Shown here one piece after another: positions 16,666 to 23,985 of a stretch of 64,000 bases of DNA. The first letter of the stretch is position 1, and every line of letters starts with the position of its first letter. Made by a program: the position numbers and the translations under genes. The notes under the pieces are model-generated. The model was not told the origin of the DNA, did no database searches, and worked only from the letters and a program-made list of their open reading frames with translations. The stretch spans positions 1,922,001 through 1,986,000 of the forward strand of contig NZ_SMGR01000001.1 in assembly GCF_004346865.1 (NCBI RefSeq), written 5' to 3'. The DNA comes from Shimia isoporae (GTDB taxonomy: Bacteria > Pseudomonadota > Alphaproteobacteria > Rhodobacterales > Rhodobacteraceae).

Positions 16666-18247
16666 ACCAGAAAGCGAATACGCCTTTGACAAGGACCTGA
16701 CCAACCGGTTGAGCCATTTCAAAGGCCCTGCCCCGAATTTCTTTGGCAAATGGTCGATCGGACACTTTTCGTTCTTCCTTGTCGTGTTCATGGGGCTGCT
16801 TTGGCTGTTGGCCAATGTCCCCAACCGGTTTTTCAACCCATCTGTCATGCACATAACCGTGGCGCTCGGAACACTTGGTTTGTGGCGGTTCGGCTGGTGG
16901 TTCACACATGCGGTGCGTGCGCGCATCTATGCGAATTTTAAATGGCCCGGCATGCGCAGCCGCGCAGATGCACTTTGGGCCGATGGCTGGCGGCCACGCC
17001 GGCTCCACATTCAGATGACAACCTATTTCGAGGAGCCCGCCATCACCAAACGTGTGATCGGCTCCGTTCTGGGTCAAATCCGGCGCGAAAAAATCCCGAC
17101 GACGATCTATATCGGAACCGGCTCGTCCTATGATGAACTCATCATTCGTCAATTCGTGGAAACCTACGCTCAGGACATCCCTGATGACCTCGCATCGCTG
17201 GTGTTCATCCGCCAGAACCAACCTGGAAAACGTATGGCGATCGGTCTGGTCCTGCGCGCCATCTGCCGTTCGATGCCGCATCCTGATGACCTGGTGATCT
17301 TCATGGACGGAGACGCGCTGTTTGGCGATGACGTCCTTCGCAAGACCCTTCCGATGTTTGCCGAAGATCCGGAGCTTCAGGCCCTGACCACCGACGAAGA
17401 AGTCATTGTGTATGGACCCAAATGGATCGCCAACTGGCTCGACATGCGCTTTGCCCAGCGTCGTCTTGCAATGCAAAGCCACGCGCTTTCCAATCGCGTG
17501 CTGACTTTGACTGGCCGCATGAGCGTGTTTCGCGGCGAACACGTGTTGACCGAGGCCTTCATCCGCAACATTGAGGCGGACCATCTGGACCATTGGCTCT
17601 GGGGGCGCTTTCGCTTTCTGTCAGGTGACGACAAAAGCAGCTGGTATCGCCTGCTCTCACTGAACTGCAAGATGACCTACGTACCCGACGCGACCGTCTA
17701 TACAATCGAGGTCATCAAGGAAAACGGTCTGGGTCGCATGGTCCAGAACTTCCGCCGCTGGTCCGGCAACATGCTGCGCAACGGCGCCCGCGCAATTGCC
17801 CTTGGCCCTCGCGCAATGCCGTTCTTTATCTGGTGGTGTCTCGTGGACCAGCGGCTCGCGATGTGGACGATGATGGTTAGCCCGGTAATGGCGGTTCTCG
17901 GGACCATTATCGCTCCGGGCTATTTCTGGAATTGCGTGATTTGGGTGCTGTTCTCACGCTGTGTGCTCAGCCTGTTCTTGTTTGGCTATGCACGTCGCGC
18001 CGACATGAGCTGGCCGTTTATTCTGTACCTGAACCAGATCATCAACGCGTCGGTGAAAATCTACATGATCTTCCATCTCTCAAAGCAGAAGTGGTCCAAT
18101 CGCGGCAACCAGTCTTCCGGCGGTGGCTCGGGCTGGCGCGAGACGGTTCGCAACAGCTTCGCAAAGTTCCAGTTGGTCACAGCCACAGGCGCCTTTCTCG
18201 TCGCGTTGATGGCTTACGTTGGCCTGATCGACCTCCCGTTTCTCTGA
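16658..18247 (+). CDS. Alg8-like family 2 glycosyltransferase (processive polysaccharide synthase)
   Basis: The 529-residue membrane protein has two N-terminal helices (about residues 30-50 and 66-88), a cytoplasmic GT2 domain and about four C-terminal helices. GT2 motifs visible are the donor-binding GTGSSYDEL, the metal-binding MDGDALF, the SGDD catalytic-base region and the processivity motif QNFRRWSGN. Downstream, LGPRAMPFFIWWCLVDQRLAMWT and LYLNQIINASVKIYMIFHLSKQ resemble the corresponding parts of Alg8, the mannuronan synthase, more than those of cellulose or curdlan synthases. It overlaps the Alg44-like gene by eight bases, and an AlgD-like gene follows. The polymer is therefore alginate-like by inference; the actual sugar is not determined. 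A terminator follows. Confidence 0.82.
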   Translation: MHEPESEYAFDKDLTNRLSHFKGPAPNFFGKWSIGHFSFFLVVFMGLLWLLANVPNRFFNPSVMHITVALGTLGLWRFGWWFTHAVRARIYANFKWPGMRSRADALWADGWRPRRLHIQMTTYFEEPAITKRVIGSVLGQIRREKIPTTIYIGTGSSYDELIIRQFVETYAQDIPDDLASLVFIRQNQPGKRMAIGLVLRAICRSMPHPDDLVIFMDGDALFGDDVLRKTLPMFAEDPELQALTTDEEVIVYGPKWIANWLDMRFAQRRLAMQSHALSNRVLTLTGRMSVFRGEHVLTEAFIRNIEADHLDHWLWGRFRFLSGDDKSSWYRLLSLNCKMTYVPDATVYTIEVIKENGLGRMVQNFRRWSGNMLRNGARAIALGPRAMPFFIWWCLVDQRLAMWTMMVSPVMAVLGTIIAPGYFWNCVIWVLFSRCVLSLFLFGYARRADMSWPFILYLNQIINASVKIYMIFHLSKQKWSNRGNQSSGGGSGWRETVRNSFAKFQLVTATGAFLVALMAYVGLIDLPFL

Positions 18248-18257
18248 GAGATTCGCA

Positions 18258-18286
18258 ACCGACGTTATACCGACGCACTACCGACG
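18258..18286 (+). repeat. three ACCGACG direct repeats at 11-bp period
   Basis: ACCGACG occurs at 18258, 18269 and 18280, exactly 11 bases apart, between the GT2 stop and its terminator. This helical spacing may reflect a protein-binding array or a small tandem duplication. Confidence 0.4.
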
Positions 18287-18298
18287 TTTTGCAGACAG

Positions 18299-18318
18299 CC
18301 GCCTCCGGGCGGTTTTTT
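18299..18318 (+). terminator. rho-independent terminator after the Alg8-like gene
   Basis: CCGCC, a TCCG loop, GGCGG and six T residues. It lies about 50 bases after the GT2 stop and 160 bases before the algD-like start, so the dehydrogenase probably has its own promoter or depends on read-through. Confidence 0.8.
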
Positions 18319-18478
18319 GTTTGGATCACCGACCTTTTGACAATCGGAAATCGCAAATTTGCGCCGTCCTGACCCAAAGGATAGCCCAAGGCGAATTCGC
18401 CACCGCTTTCTGACCTCCCGCGACATATATCACAATTTTTCAACAACTTATCTTGAGTTCAATAACGGAGGACATCCC

Positions 18479-19873
18479 ATGGAACTCAAGAAAATCGACT
18501 TCACCCAGGCACAGTTTGTACCTGCCCCAACAACCGCAAAACCCAGCATCAGCATCGTCGGCCTCGGCTACGTCGGCGCCGTATCAACAGCCTGCCTTTC
18601 CAGCCTCGGCCACGAGGTTATCGGTGTGGATCTGGACGCGCAAAAGATCGCATCTGTCGGTCGCGGCGAGAGCCCGATCCATGAGAAAGATCTCGAAGAA
18701 ACCCTGACCGCAGGTGTCGAAGCTGGCCTGATCACTACAACGGACAACCTGGTAGAGGCGGTTTCCCAGACCGACGTCACTTTCATTTCCGTTGGCACCC
18801 CGACAGCGGCAGACGGAGGATGCGACTACAGCTATATCAAGTCCGCAGCTCGCAGCATGGGTCTCGGCCTGCGCCGCAAGTCCGGCTTCCACGTCTTTGC
18901 AATGCGCTGTTCCATCCCACCAGGCACGACCATGTCCGTAATGGCGCCTATCATTGAAAAAATCTCAGGCATGAAAGCCGGTCGCGATTTCGGTATCTGC
19001 TTCAACCCGGAGTTTCTGCGTGAAGGCGTCGCAATCGCGGATTTCCACAATCCGCCGAAAACAGTAATTGGCGCCACTGATCTGCGCACGGCCGACATTA
19101 TGAAGGCGATCTATGATCCGGTTGACGACAATCCGATCGTAACCACCATCGAAGCGGCTGAAATGGTCAAATATGTCGACAATGTATGGCATGCCACCAA
19201 AGTGTGTTTTGCCAATGAAATCGGCCGCTTGTGCAAGCCTCTTGAGATCGACAGCCACGAGGTTATGGACATCTTTGTTCAGGACACAAAGCTCAATCTG
19301 TCGCCCTACTATCTGCGTCCGGGGTTTGCTTATGGCGGCTCCTGTCTCCCTAAGGAAGTTCGCGCGGTCACGCACATGGCAAAGGCGGCGGGCGTTGACC
19401 TGCCAATGATCGGCAACCTGGATCGGTCCAATCAAGCCCAGATCGCAGAGGCTGTGTCCATGGCGCGCGCTTCTGGTGCACAGAAGATCGGCGTTCTCGG
19501 CCTCGCATTCAAACCCGGCACGGATGACCTCCGTGAAAGCCCAATCCTCGACGTGATGGCTGCTTTGAAGGCGGACGGAACCACAGTCATTGGACACGAT
19601 TTGGCAATTACAAAAGAAACGCCGATCCATGCGCAACTCGGCTACGTCAAACACGGCAATCCCGGACTGACCAAGCTGGCCGAAGACCTGCCGGAGATGC
19701 TCGTCGAAGATCTTGATGCTCTGACGGACGAAGCGGAAGTGCTGATCGTTTGCCATGCAAATGACACCTACCGAGCGGCTGCCAAAGCTTCCGGCAAGCC
19801 GGTCATCGATCTGGTCCGTCTCTTTGACGAGATCGAACCACAGTCTGTCGTTGTGAACGGAATCGGCTGGTAA
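18479..19873 (+). CDS. AlgD-like GDP-mannose (or UDP-glucose) 6-dehydrogenase
   Basis: The 464-residue nucleotide-sugar dehydrogenase has the NAD site SIVGLGYVGAV (about residues 24-34), central-domain segments CFNPEFLREGVAI and VKYVDNVWHATKVCFANEIG, and the catalytic-cysteine motif FAYGGSCLPKEVRAVT. The YGGSCLPK(D/E)VRA form and the DNVWHA helix match AlgD (GDP-mannose to GDP-mannuronate) better than UDP-glucose dehydrogenases, which usually have GGSCFPKD. The ATG at 18479 has GGAGGA eight bases upstream. Following Alg44- and Alg8-like genes, it would supply GDP-mannuronate to the polymerase. No GDP-mannose-producing gene (AlgA-like) is in the window, so the nucleotide specificity is inferred. 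Confidence 0.82.
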   Translation: MELKKIDFTQAQFVPAPTTAKPSISIVGLGYVGAVSTACLSSLGHEVIGVDLDAQKIASVGRGESPIHEKDLEETLTAGVEAGLITTTDNLVEAVSQTDVTFISVGTPTAADGGCDYSYIKSAARSMGLGLRRKSGFHVFAMRCSIPPGTTMSVMAPIIEKISGMKAGRDFGICFNPEFLREGVAIADFHNPPKTVIGATDLRTADIMKAIYDPVDDNPIVTTIEAAEMVKYVDNVWHATKVCFANEIGRLCKPLEIDSHEVMDIFVQDTKLNLSPYYLRPGFAYGGSCLPKEVRAVTHMAKAAGVDLPMIGNLDRSNQAQIAEAVSMARASGAQKIGVLGLAFKPGTDDLRESPILDVMAALKADGTTVIGHDLAITKETPIHAQLGYVKHGNPGLTKLAEDLPEMLVEDLDALTDEAEVLIVCHANDTYRAAAKASGKPVIDLVRLFDEIEPQSVVVNGIGW

Positions 19874-19910
19874 AAGCCCAACGTTACCCACTGAAAAGTA
19901 AAGGTTAATC

Positions 19911-22529
19911 ATGTCTACAACACCCGATATCACGCAAACCGGAACCGGTCTTTCCGACGTCCTTACCGGAACAAACGAAACAGACGTTATTGCCGGCAAT
20001 GCCGGCGATGACACGATAACTGGCGCGGCTGAAGGCGATGTTCTGATCGGTGACTACGCCTCGGAGAACCTTCTTGAAGGCTCTGAAGGCAATCAAGGCT
20101 TCGGTGACTATGCCGCAACCGGAAACTGGGCCGTCACGCAACTGGATGGCGGCCATCAATCGATGTCACAGACCGTTCAAACCGAAATAGGCGGCGTGTA
20201 CGAAATGTCGCTTGAACTTGCGTCTAACTTTGCTGCCGGAGTGACGAGTATCGGGGTGGAAATTCTCGTGAATGGCGTGGTGGTCCAAACCCTGACTTCA
20301 GACAGCGGCGCATTCAGCGAACACCTTTTGCAAATTACCGCATCGGGAACCGAAACCGAGATCACGTTGCGCTCGATAGACGGGCCTGACTCAGGTCCCC
20401 CCATCGACACCTCGGGCCCAGTCTATACTTATGAAACAGAAATAGACATTGGCGGGACTGTGGTCACCGTACCAGCCTTCGCTGAGGGACAGGCGAACCT
20501 TTATCAGGTGTTAAACGGTACCCTGCATGTTTTCGACACCGAGTCGCAGACCTATGATTTGGCAGGCAGCTCAGCAACGGTGAACGTTAACTCTCTTGGG
20601 TTCAACGTTGAAAACAATATGCTTTATGCGATCGCTGTCGGGAACGGGACCGATAGTCTTGGCAATGCTGTGTCCCGTGCTGATCTGGTCATGATTGATG
20701 CTCATGGCGACACATATCGTGTCGGCGAAACGCCCTATCGGTCGTGGACTGGAGACTTTGATGACCAGGGGAATCTTTGGTCGTTCCAATCGAGCATGGA
20801 TCATATTGCGGTCATAGATGTCGACAGCTTTGACGCTGACGGAAACCCCGAAACAACGGTGTTCAAGTTGCCCAAGGAACTTGTGAACCTGCGGGTGTAT
20901 GACGTTGCTTTTGATGCCGCGACACAGACTTTCTCCGGCGTTGCGCGTCCGTCAGCGGAAGGCGAAAACGCCACCTTATTGCGCATCGATATTTCGTCCG
21001 GAAGCCCTGTGTTTTCCACCTACCCAGTCACATCGACTGTCGTGGATGGTGTGACGCTGGTTGGTGCTCCGGCAATGACGTTCGGCGCTTCGATCTATGA
21101 CGGTGACGGCAATCTCTATGTCGGTGGGAACTCTGGCGACCACGACATGAACGACGGCACCAATTCATCCGGCGGGATATATCGGGTCACATTTGATGAA
21201 GACTCAGGAACAGCGTCTCTGGAGCTTCTCGCAGATGCGCCCAAATCGAGTTCCAATGATGGAGCCGCCGATCCACGTGCCCTGAGCCCTTTTGCCGAAG
21301 TCGACCTGGAATCAGCCGTCCTTGTTCGAGATCTAAGCCTAGTCGCGACAACCGAAGGCGAACTCACCTACGATGACAGTCTTGTCGGTGAAGGCGGACA
21401 AGACACGATAGACGGAGGCATCGGCGACGATGTCGGTATCGGTGGCAGCCTGGGCGACACCATCATGGGCGGAACCGGGAACGACGAACTACATGGTGGC
21501 GCGGGGCCGAGCGGAAACTCCGATATCGTTTCCACATACGACGACGATGGTCTGCGATATGACCAATACGGCAACCTCCTACCTGAAGATGATGACTATC
21601 TGCTCGGGGGAACCGGTGATGATGTAATGAGCGGCTCTGCCGGGCACGACAGTCTGGACGGTGGCGCCGGAAACGACGTTCTTAACGGCGGTTCGGGTTG
21701 GGATAACCTTGTCGGCGGGACGGGCAACGACACTCTCAATGGTGGAAGCGATACTGACACGCTGTCCGGAGGCAGTGGAGAAGACGTCCTGACCGGTGGT
21801 TCGGGTAACGACGTTCTGTTCGGCGGAAACGATGCAGATGACTTGGCTGGCGGTTCAGGGGACGATTCTCTTGACGGTGGCGGCGGTGCAGACGCCCTGT
21901 CGGGCGGATCCGGACACGACGAACTTTCCGGTGATGACGGCGAAGACGCTTTGGATGGCGGCAGCGGAAACGACACGTTGGATGGTGACGCCGGGAATGA
22001 CCAACTCAAAGGCGGGTCTGGCAACGATGTACTTTCCGGCGGAGCCGATCAGGATGATTTGAACGGCGGTACTGGAAATGACGTGCTTTCCGGCGGGTCG
22101 GAAAATGACACGCTCAAGGGAGGCTCTGGTTCAGACGCCCTGAACGGCGGCGACGGCAACGACTACATGAACGGTGCCAGCGGAAACGACACTCTGGACG
22201 GCGGAGAAGGTCGAGACAGACTGTACCTCGGGTCCGGCGACGATGTCGCAACCGGTGGACTTGGCGCAGACCGCTTTGTGTTCCGGTCCTCCGACCTGGA
22301 CGGCGGCTCCAATGCGATCACAGACTTCTCGTTTGACGAACGTGATTGGCTGGATTTGCGACAGCTTAGTCTGGACGACAGCGAGCCTGATTTGTCCGCT
22401 TGGTTCTCAGATGCCACCAACCAGCAGAGCAATGGTATCGCCCTTAACCTATCGGGTACTACGGTTCTGTTTGAAGGGCTCAGCGGAAACGACGATCTGG
22501 CAGCGTTGTACGATGCGATCCTGTTTTAA
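19911..22529 (+). CDS. RTX-repeat calcium-binding secreted protein with beta-propeller-like N-terminus
   Basis: The 872-residue protein has no Sec signal. It opens with one short RTX motif set (GTNETDVIAGNAGDDTITGA), then a beta-sandwich region (about 60-160) and a propeller-like region (about 180-460, NLYQVLNGTLHVFDTESQTY and similar) that recalls DUF6923-type domains. From about 490 to 785 there are many GGxGxDxLx nonapeptides that bind calcium in a parallel beta-roll. It ends in the usual post-RTX segment (DRFVFRSSDLDGGSNAITDF) and a C-terminal tail expected to be the type I secretion signal. AlgE-type mannuronan epimerases also carry RTX modules, but no parallel-beta-helix epimerase domain was recognised here. 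It directly follows the algD-like gene (37-base gap) and is probably part of the extracellular matrix. Confidence 0.85.
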   Translation: MSTTPDITQTGTGLSDVLTGTNETDVIAGNAGDDTITGAAEGDVLIGDYASENLLEGSEGNQGFGDYAATGNWAVTQLDGGHQSMSQTVQTEIGGVYEMSLELASNFAAGVTSIGVEILVNGVVVQTLTSDSGAFSEHLLQITASGTETEITLRSIDGPDSGPPIDTSGPVYTYETEIDIGGTVVTVPAFAEGQANLYQVLNGTLHVFDTESQTYDLAGSSATVNVNSLGFNVENNMLYAIAVGNGTDSLGNAVSRADLVMIDAHGDTYRVGETPYRSWTGDFDDQGNLWSFQSSMDHIAVIDVDSFDADGNPETTVFKLPKELVNLRVYDVAFDAATQTFSGVARPSAEGENATLLRIDISSGSPVFSTYPVTSTVVDGVTLVGAPAMTFGASIYDGDGNLYVGGNSGDHDMNDGTNSSGGIYRVTFDEDSGTASLELLADAPKSSSNDGAADPRALSPFAEVDLESAVLVRDLSLVATTEGELTYDDSLVGEGGQDTIDGGIGDDVGIGGSLGDTIMGGTGNDELHGGAGPSGNSDIVSTYDDDGLRYDQYGNLLPEDDDYLLGGTGDDVMSGSAGHDSLDGGAGNDVLNGGSGWDNLVGGTGNDTLNGGSDTDTLSGGSGEDVLTGGSGNDVLFGGNDADDLAGGSGDDSLDGGGGADALSGGSGHDELSGDDGEDALDGGSGNDTLDGDAGNDQLKGGSGNDVLSGGADQDDLNGGTGNDVLSGGSENDTLKGGSGSDALNGGDGNDYMNGASGNDTLDGGEGRDRLYLGSGDDVATGGLGADRFVFRSSDLDGGSNAITDFSFDERDWLDLRQLSLDDSEPDLSAWFSDATNQQSNGIALNLSGTTVLFEGLSGNDDLAALYDAILF
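21385..22270 (+). repeat. RTX nonapeptide-coding tandem repeats
   Basis: This is the DNA encoding the GGxGxDxLx beta-roll of the preceding gene. The repeats are 27 bases long and imperfect at nucleotide level, so they are a coding repeat rather than a satellite. Confidence 0.75.
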
Positions 22530-22542
22530 ACGAAAAATGCTG

Positions 22543-22570
22543 GGAGGCTGGTCAAAACAGACCAGCCTCC
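22543..22570 (-). terminator. terminator hairpin between the convergent RTX and LuxR genes
   Basis: A perfect 11-bp stem (GGAGGCTGGTC with GACCAGCCTCC) has a 6-base loop that includes the stop region of the LuxR-type regulator. On the minus strand it is followed within five bases by five T residues. On the plus strand the tail is poor, so it is assigned mainly to the minus-strand gene. Confidence 0.65.
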
Positions 22571-23265
22571 TTGGCAATCATGGCCGCGTGGGTGCGGTTC
22601 TTGGCCTCGATCTTGCGGCAAAGCGTGCGCACATGCAGCTTGATCGTGACTTCCTGCAAATCAAGTTCGCGCGCAATTTCCTTGTTGGAGAGGCCACGGC
22701 ACAAACCGTTAAGTACTTCGATCTCGCGGCTGGAAAGTTGCGATTTCAGCGGATGATCCGGCGTTTCCGATTCAGACCGCAGCAAATCGGCGGGAATGTA
22801 TGTCTCTCCGCTCGCCATGAAGCGGATCGCATTCAAAAGCGATTTGGCGCCCATGGATTTTGGCAGATACCCCATAGCACCGGCATTGACCGCCTCTTGC
22901 GCGGTTCGGTTCGGGGCGGAACCGCTCAATATGGCAAATGGCTGATTGGGAAAACGCTCGGTACTGCGCTGCAAGCCCGCAAGCCCGTTCATGCCCGGCA
23001 TATTAAAGTCCAGGAGCACCAGATCAAAGCGTCCTTGATCCTTCAAAATTTCAAAAGCGCTATCGAGGTCTTGGGCTGTAGTAACCTGAACGTCGCCTTC
23101 GCTCGAAAGGAATGCGGCTATCGTATCCCGCACCATTCCGTGGTCGTCTGCAATAAGAACCCGCATAACAGTTGGTCCCGTTTCTTTAATCAATGAACTG
23201 GAGTGTACGGCAGCATAGGAGTTGACGCTAGATGCCTGATTAGAAAAGTCTCGCGAAGGTTGCAT
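22552..23265 (-). CDS. LuxR/NarL-family response regulator
   Basis: The protein is about 237 residues: a short N-terminal extension, a REC domain (MRVLIADDHGMVRDTI with the acidic pair, phospho-acceptor Asp in VLLDFNMPGMNG, conserved Lys in GYLPKS) and a GerE/LuxR helix-turn-helix (SSREIEVLNGLCRGLSNKEI ... ELDLQEVTIKLHVRTLCRKI). It should bind DNA after phosphorylation. The start at 23265 has GAGGAA seven bases upstream; ATG 23166 at the REC domain is the alternative. It diverges from a periplasmic molybdopterin-fold protein and a hybrid histidine kinase ending in an Hpt-like domain, which makes it the likely end point of that phosphorelay (inference). Confidence 0.9.
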   Translation of the reverse strand: MQPSRDFSNQASSVNSYAAVHSSSLIKETGPTVMRVLIADDHGMVRDTIAAFLSSEGDVQVTTAQDLDSAFEILKDQGRFDLVLLDFNMPGMNGLAGLQRSTERFPNQPFAILSGSAPNRTAQEAVNAGAMGYLPKSMGAKSLLNAIRFMASGETYIPADLLRSESETPDHPLKSQLSSREIEVLNGLCRGLSNKEIARELDLQEVTIKLHVRTLCRKIEAKNRTHAAMIAKEAGLF

Positions 23266-23466
23266 TGGGTGTTCCTCATACGATTTCCCCCGAGGAATTA
23301 TGATAAAAACGAACTTGAGACATGGGTTCCTCCCCAATGGTGCAGAGTTAAACGCCTTAGCGCAGAAGTCCTATACGAAAGGTTAGTTTGATGACCCTTT
23401 GCACGCAAATTGTGATGCAAGGGGCTGATATACCTATGGCCGGACAAAGATTTTGGGGAGACAAAC

Positions 23467-23985
23467 ATGTTCAAAAGAACCTTAGGAACGTTGCTCACCG
23501 CAGCGACATTGTGCCTTTCCACCACCGCTTGGGCCGCGCCTTTGGCGTCACCTGAGAATGAAGTCATTCTTACTGTCAGCGGTGAACTCGCACAGGTGAA
23601 TGCCGGGGGTACGGCGCAATTTGACCTAGCTATGATCAAAGGACTGCCGGCCGTAGAGTTGGTAACAGAGACCATCTGGACTGAAGGCTCGCAAACCTTT
23701 GTTGGCACGCCGTTGCATGAAATCACGACCGCGCTCGGTGTGGAAGCCGGCACACTTAAGGCTTACGCCGTGAACGACTACGCCGTCGAAATCCCAGTGA
23801 CTGATGCTGTCGAGGGCGGTCCAATCGTGGCTTATCTGCACAACGGAGCCGAAATGTCGCTGCGCGACAAGGGTCCGCTTTGGATTATCTATCCTTACGA
23901 CACCAATCCAAGCTACAAATCAGAAACCTACTATTCCCGAAGCATTTGGCAGCTTGACCGGATCGAGGTCATTCCTGCTCAGTGA
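23467..23985 (+). CDS. periplasmic molybdopterin-oxidoreductase-fold protein lacking the Mo-ligating cysteine
   Basis: This 172-residue protein has a signal peptide (about residues 1-23, cleavage after AWA) and a single small domain resembling the oxidoreductase molybdopterin-binding (sulfite-oxidase-like) fold, with GTPLHEITTALGV, VNDYAVEIPVTDAV, and GPLWIIYPYDTN. The only cysteine is in the signal peptide, so the mature protein cannot supply the cysteine that ligates molybdenum in sulfite-oxidase-type enzymes. Enzymatic activity is thus doubtful. GGGGAG lies six bases before the ATG. Its TGA overlaps the GTG start of the downstream hybrid kinase (GTGA), so the two are translationally coupled, which suggests a periplasmic sensing partner. 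That role is inference. Confidence 0.78.
   Translation: MFKRTLGTLLTAATLCLSTTAWAAPLASPENEVILTVSGELAQVNAGGTAQFDLAMIKGLPAVELVTETIWTEGSQTFVGTPLHEITTALGVEAGTLKAYAVNDYAVEIPVTDAVEGGPIVAYLHNGAEMSLRDKGPLWIIYPYDTNPSYKSETYYSRSIWQLDRIEVIPAQ

Noticed and set aside
16550-17593. 347-codon minus-strand frame opposite the GT2 gene
   Set aside because: The plus strand carries all GT2 motifs and membrane helices, so the opposite frame is a shadow.
18479-19873. Calling the dehydrogenase a UDP-glucose dehydrogenase (Ugd)
   Set aside because: The SCLPKEVRA form of the catalytic motif and the neighbours favour AlgD-type. UDP-glucose specificity cannot be fully ruled out.
21385-22270. Possible CRISPR or satellite array because of regular 27-base repeats
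   Set aside because: The repeats are imperfect, have no spacers and keep the reading frame as RTX nonapeptides.
19911-22529. Mannuronan C5-epimerase assignment for the RTX protein
   Set aside because: It follows an algD-like gene and has RTX modules like AlgE enzymes, but no parallel-beta-helix catalytic domain or epimerase motif was recognised.
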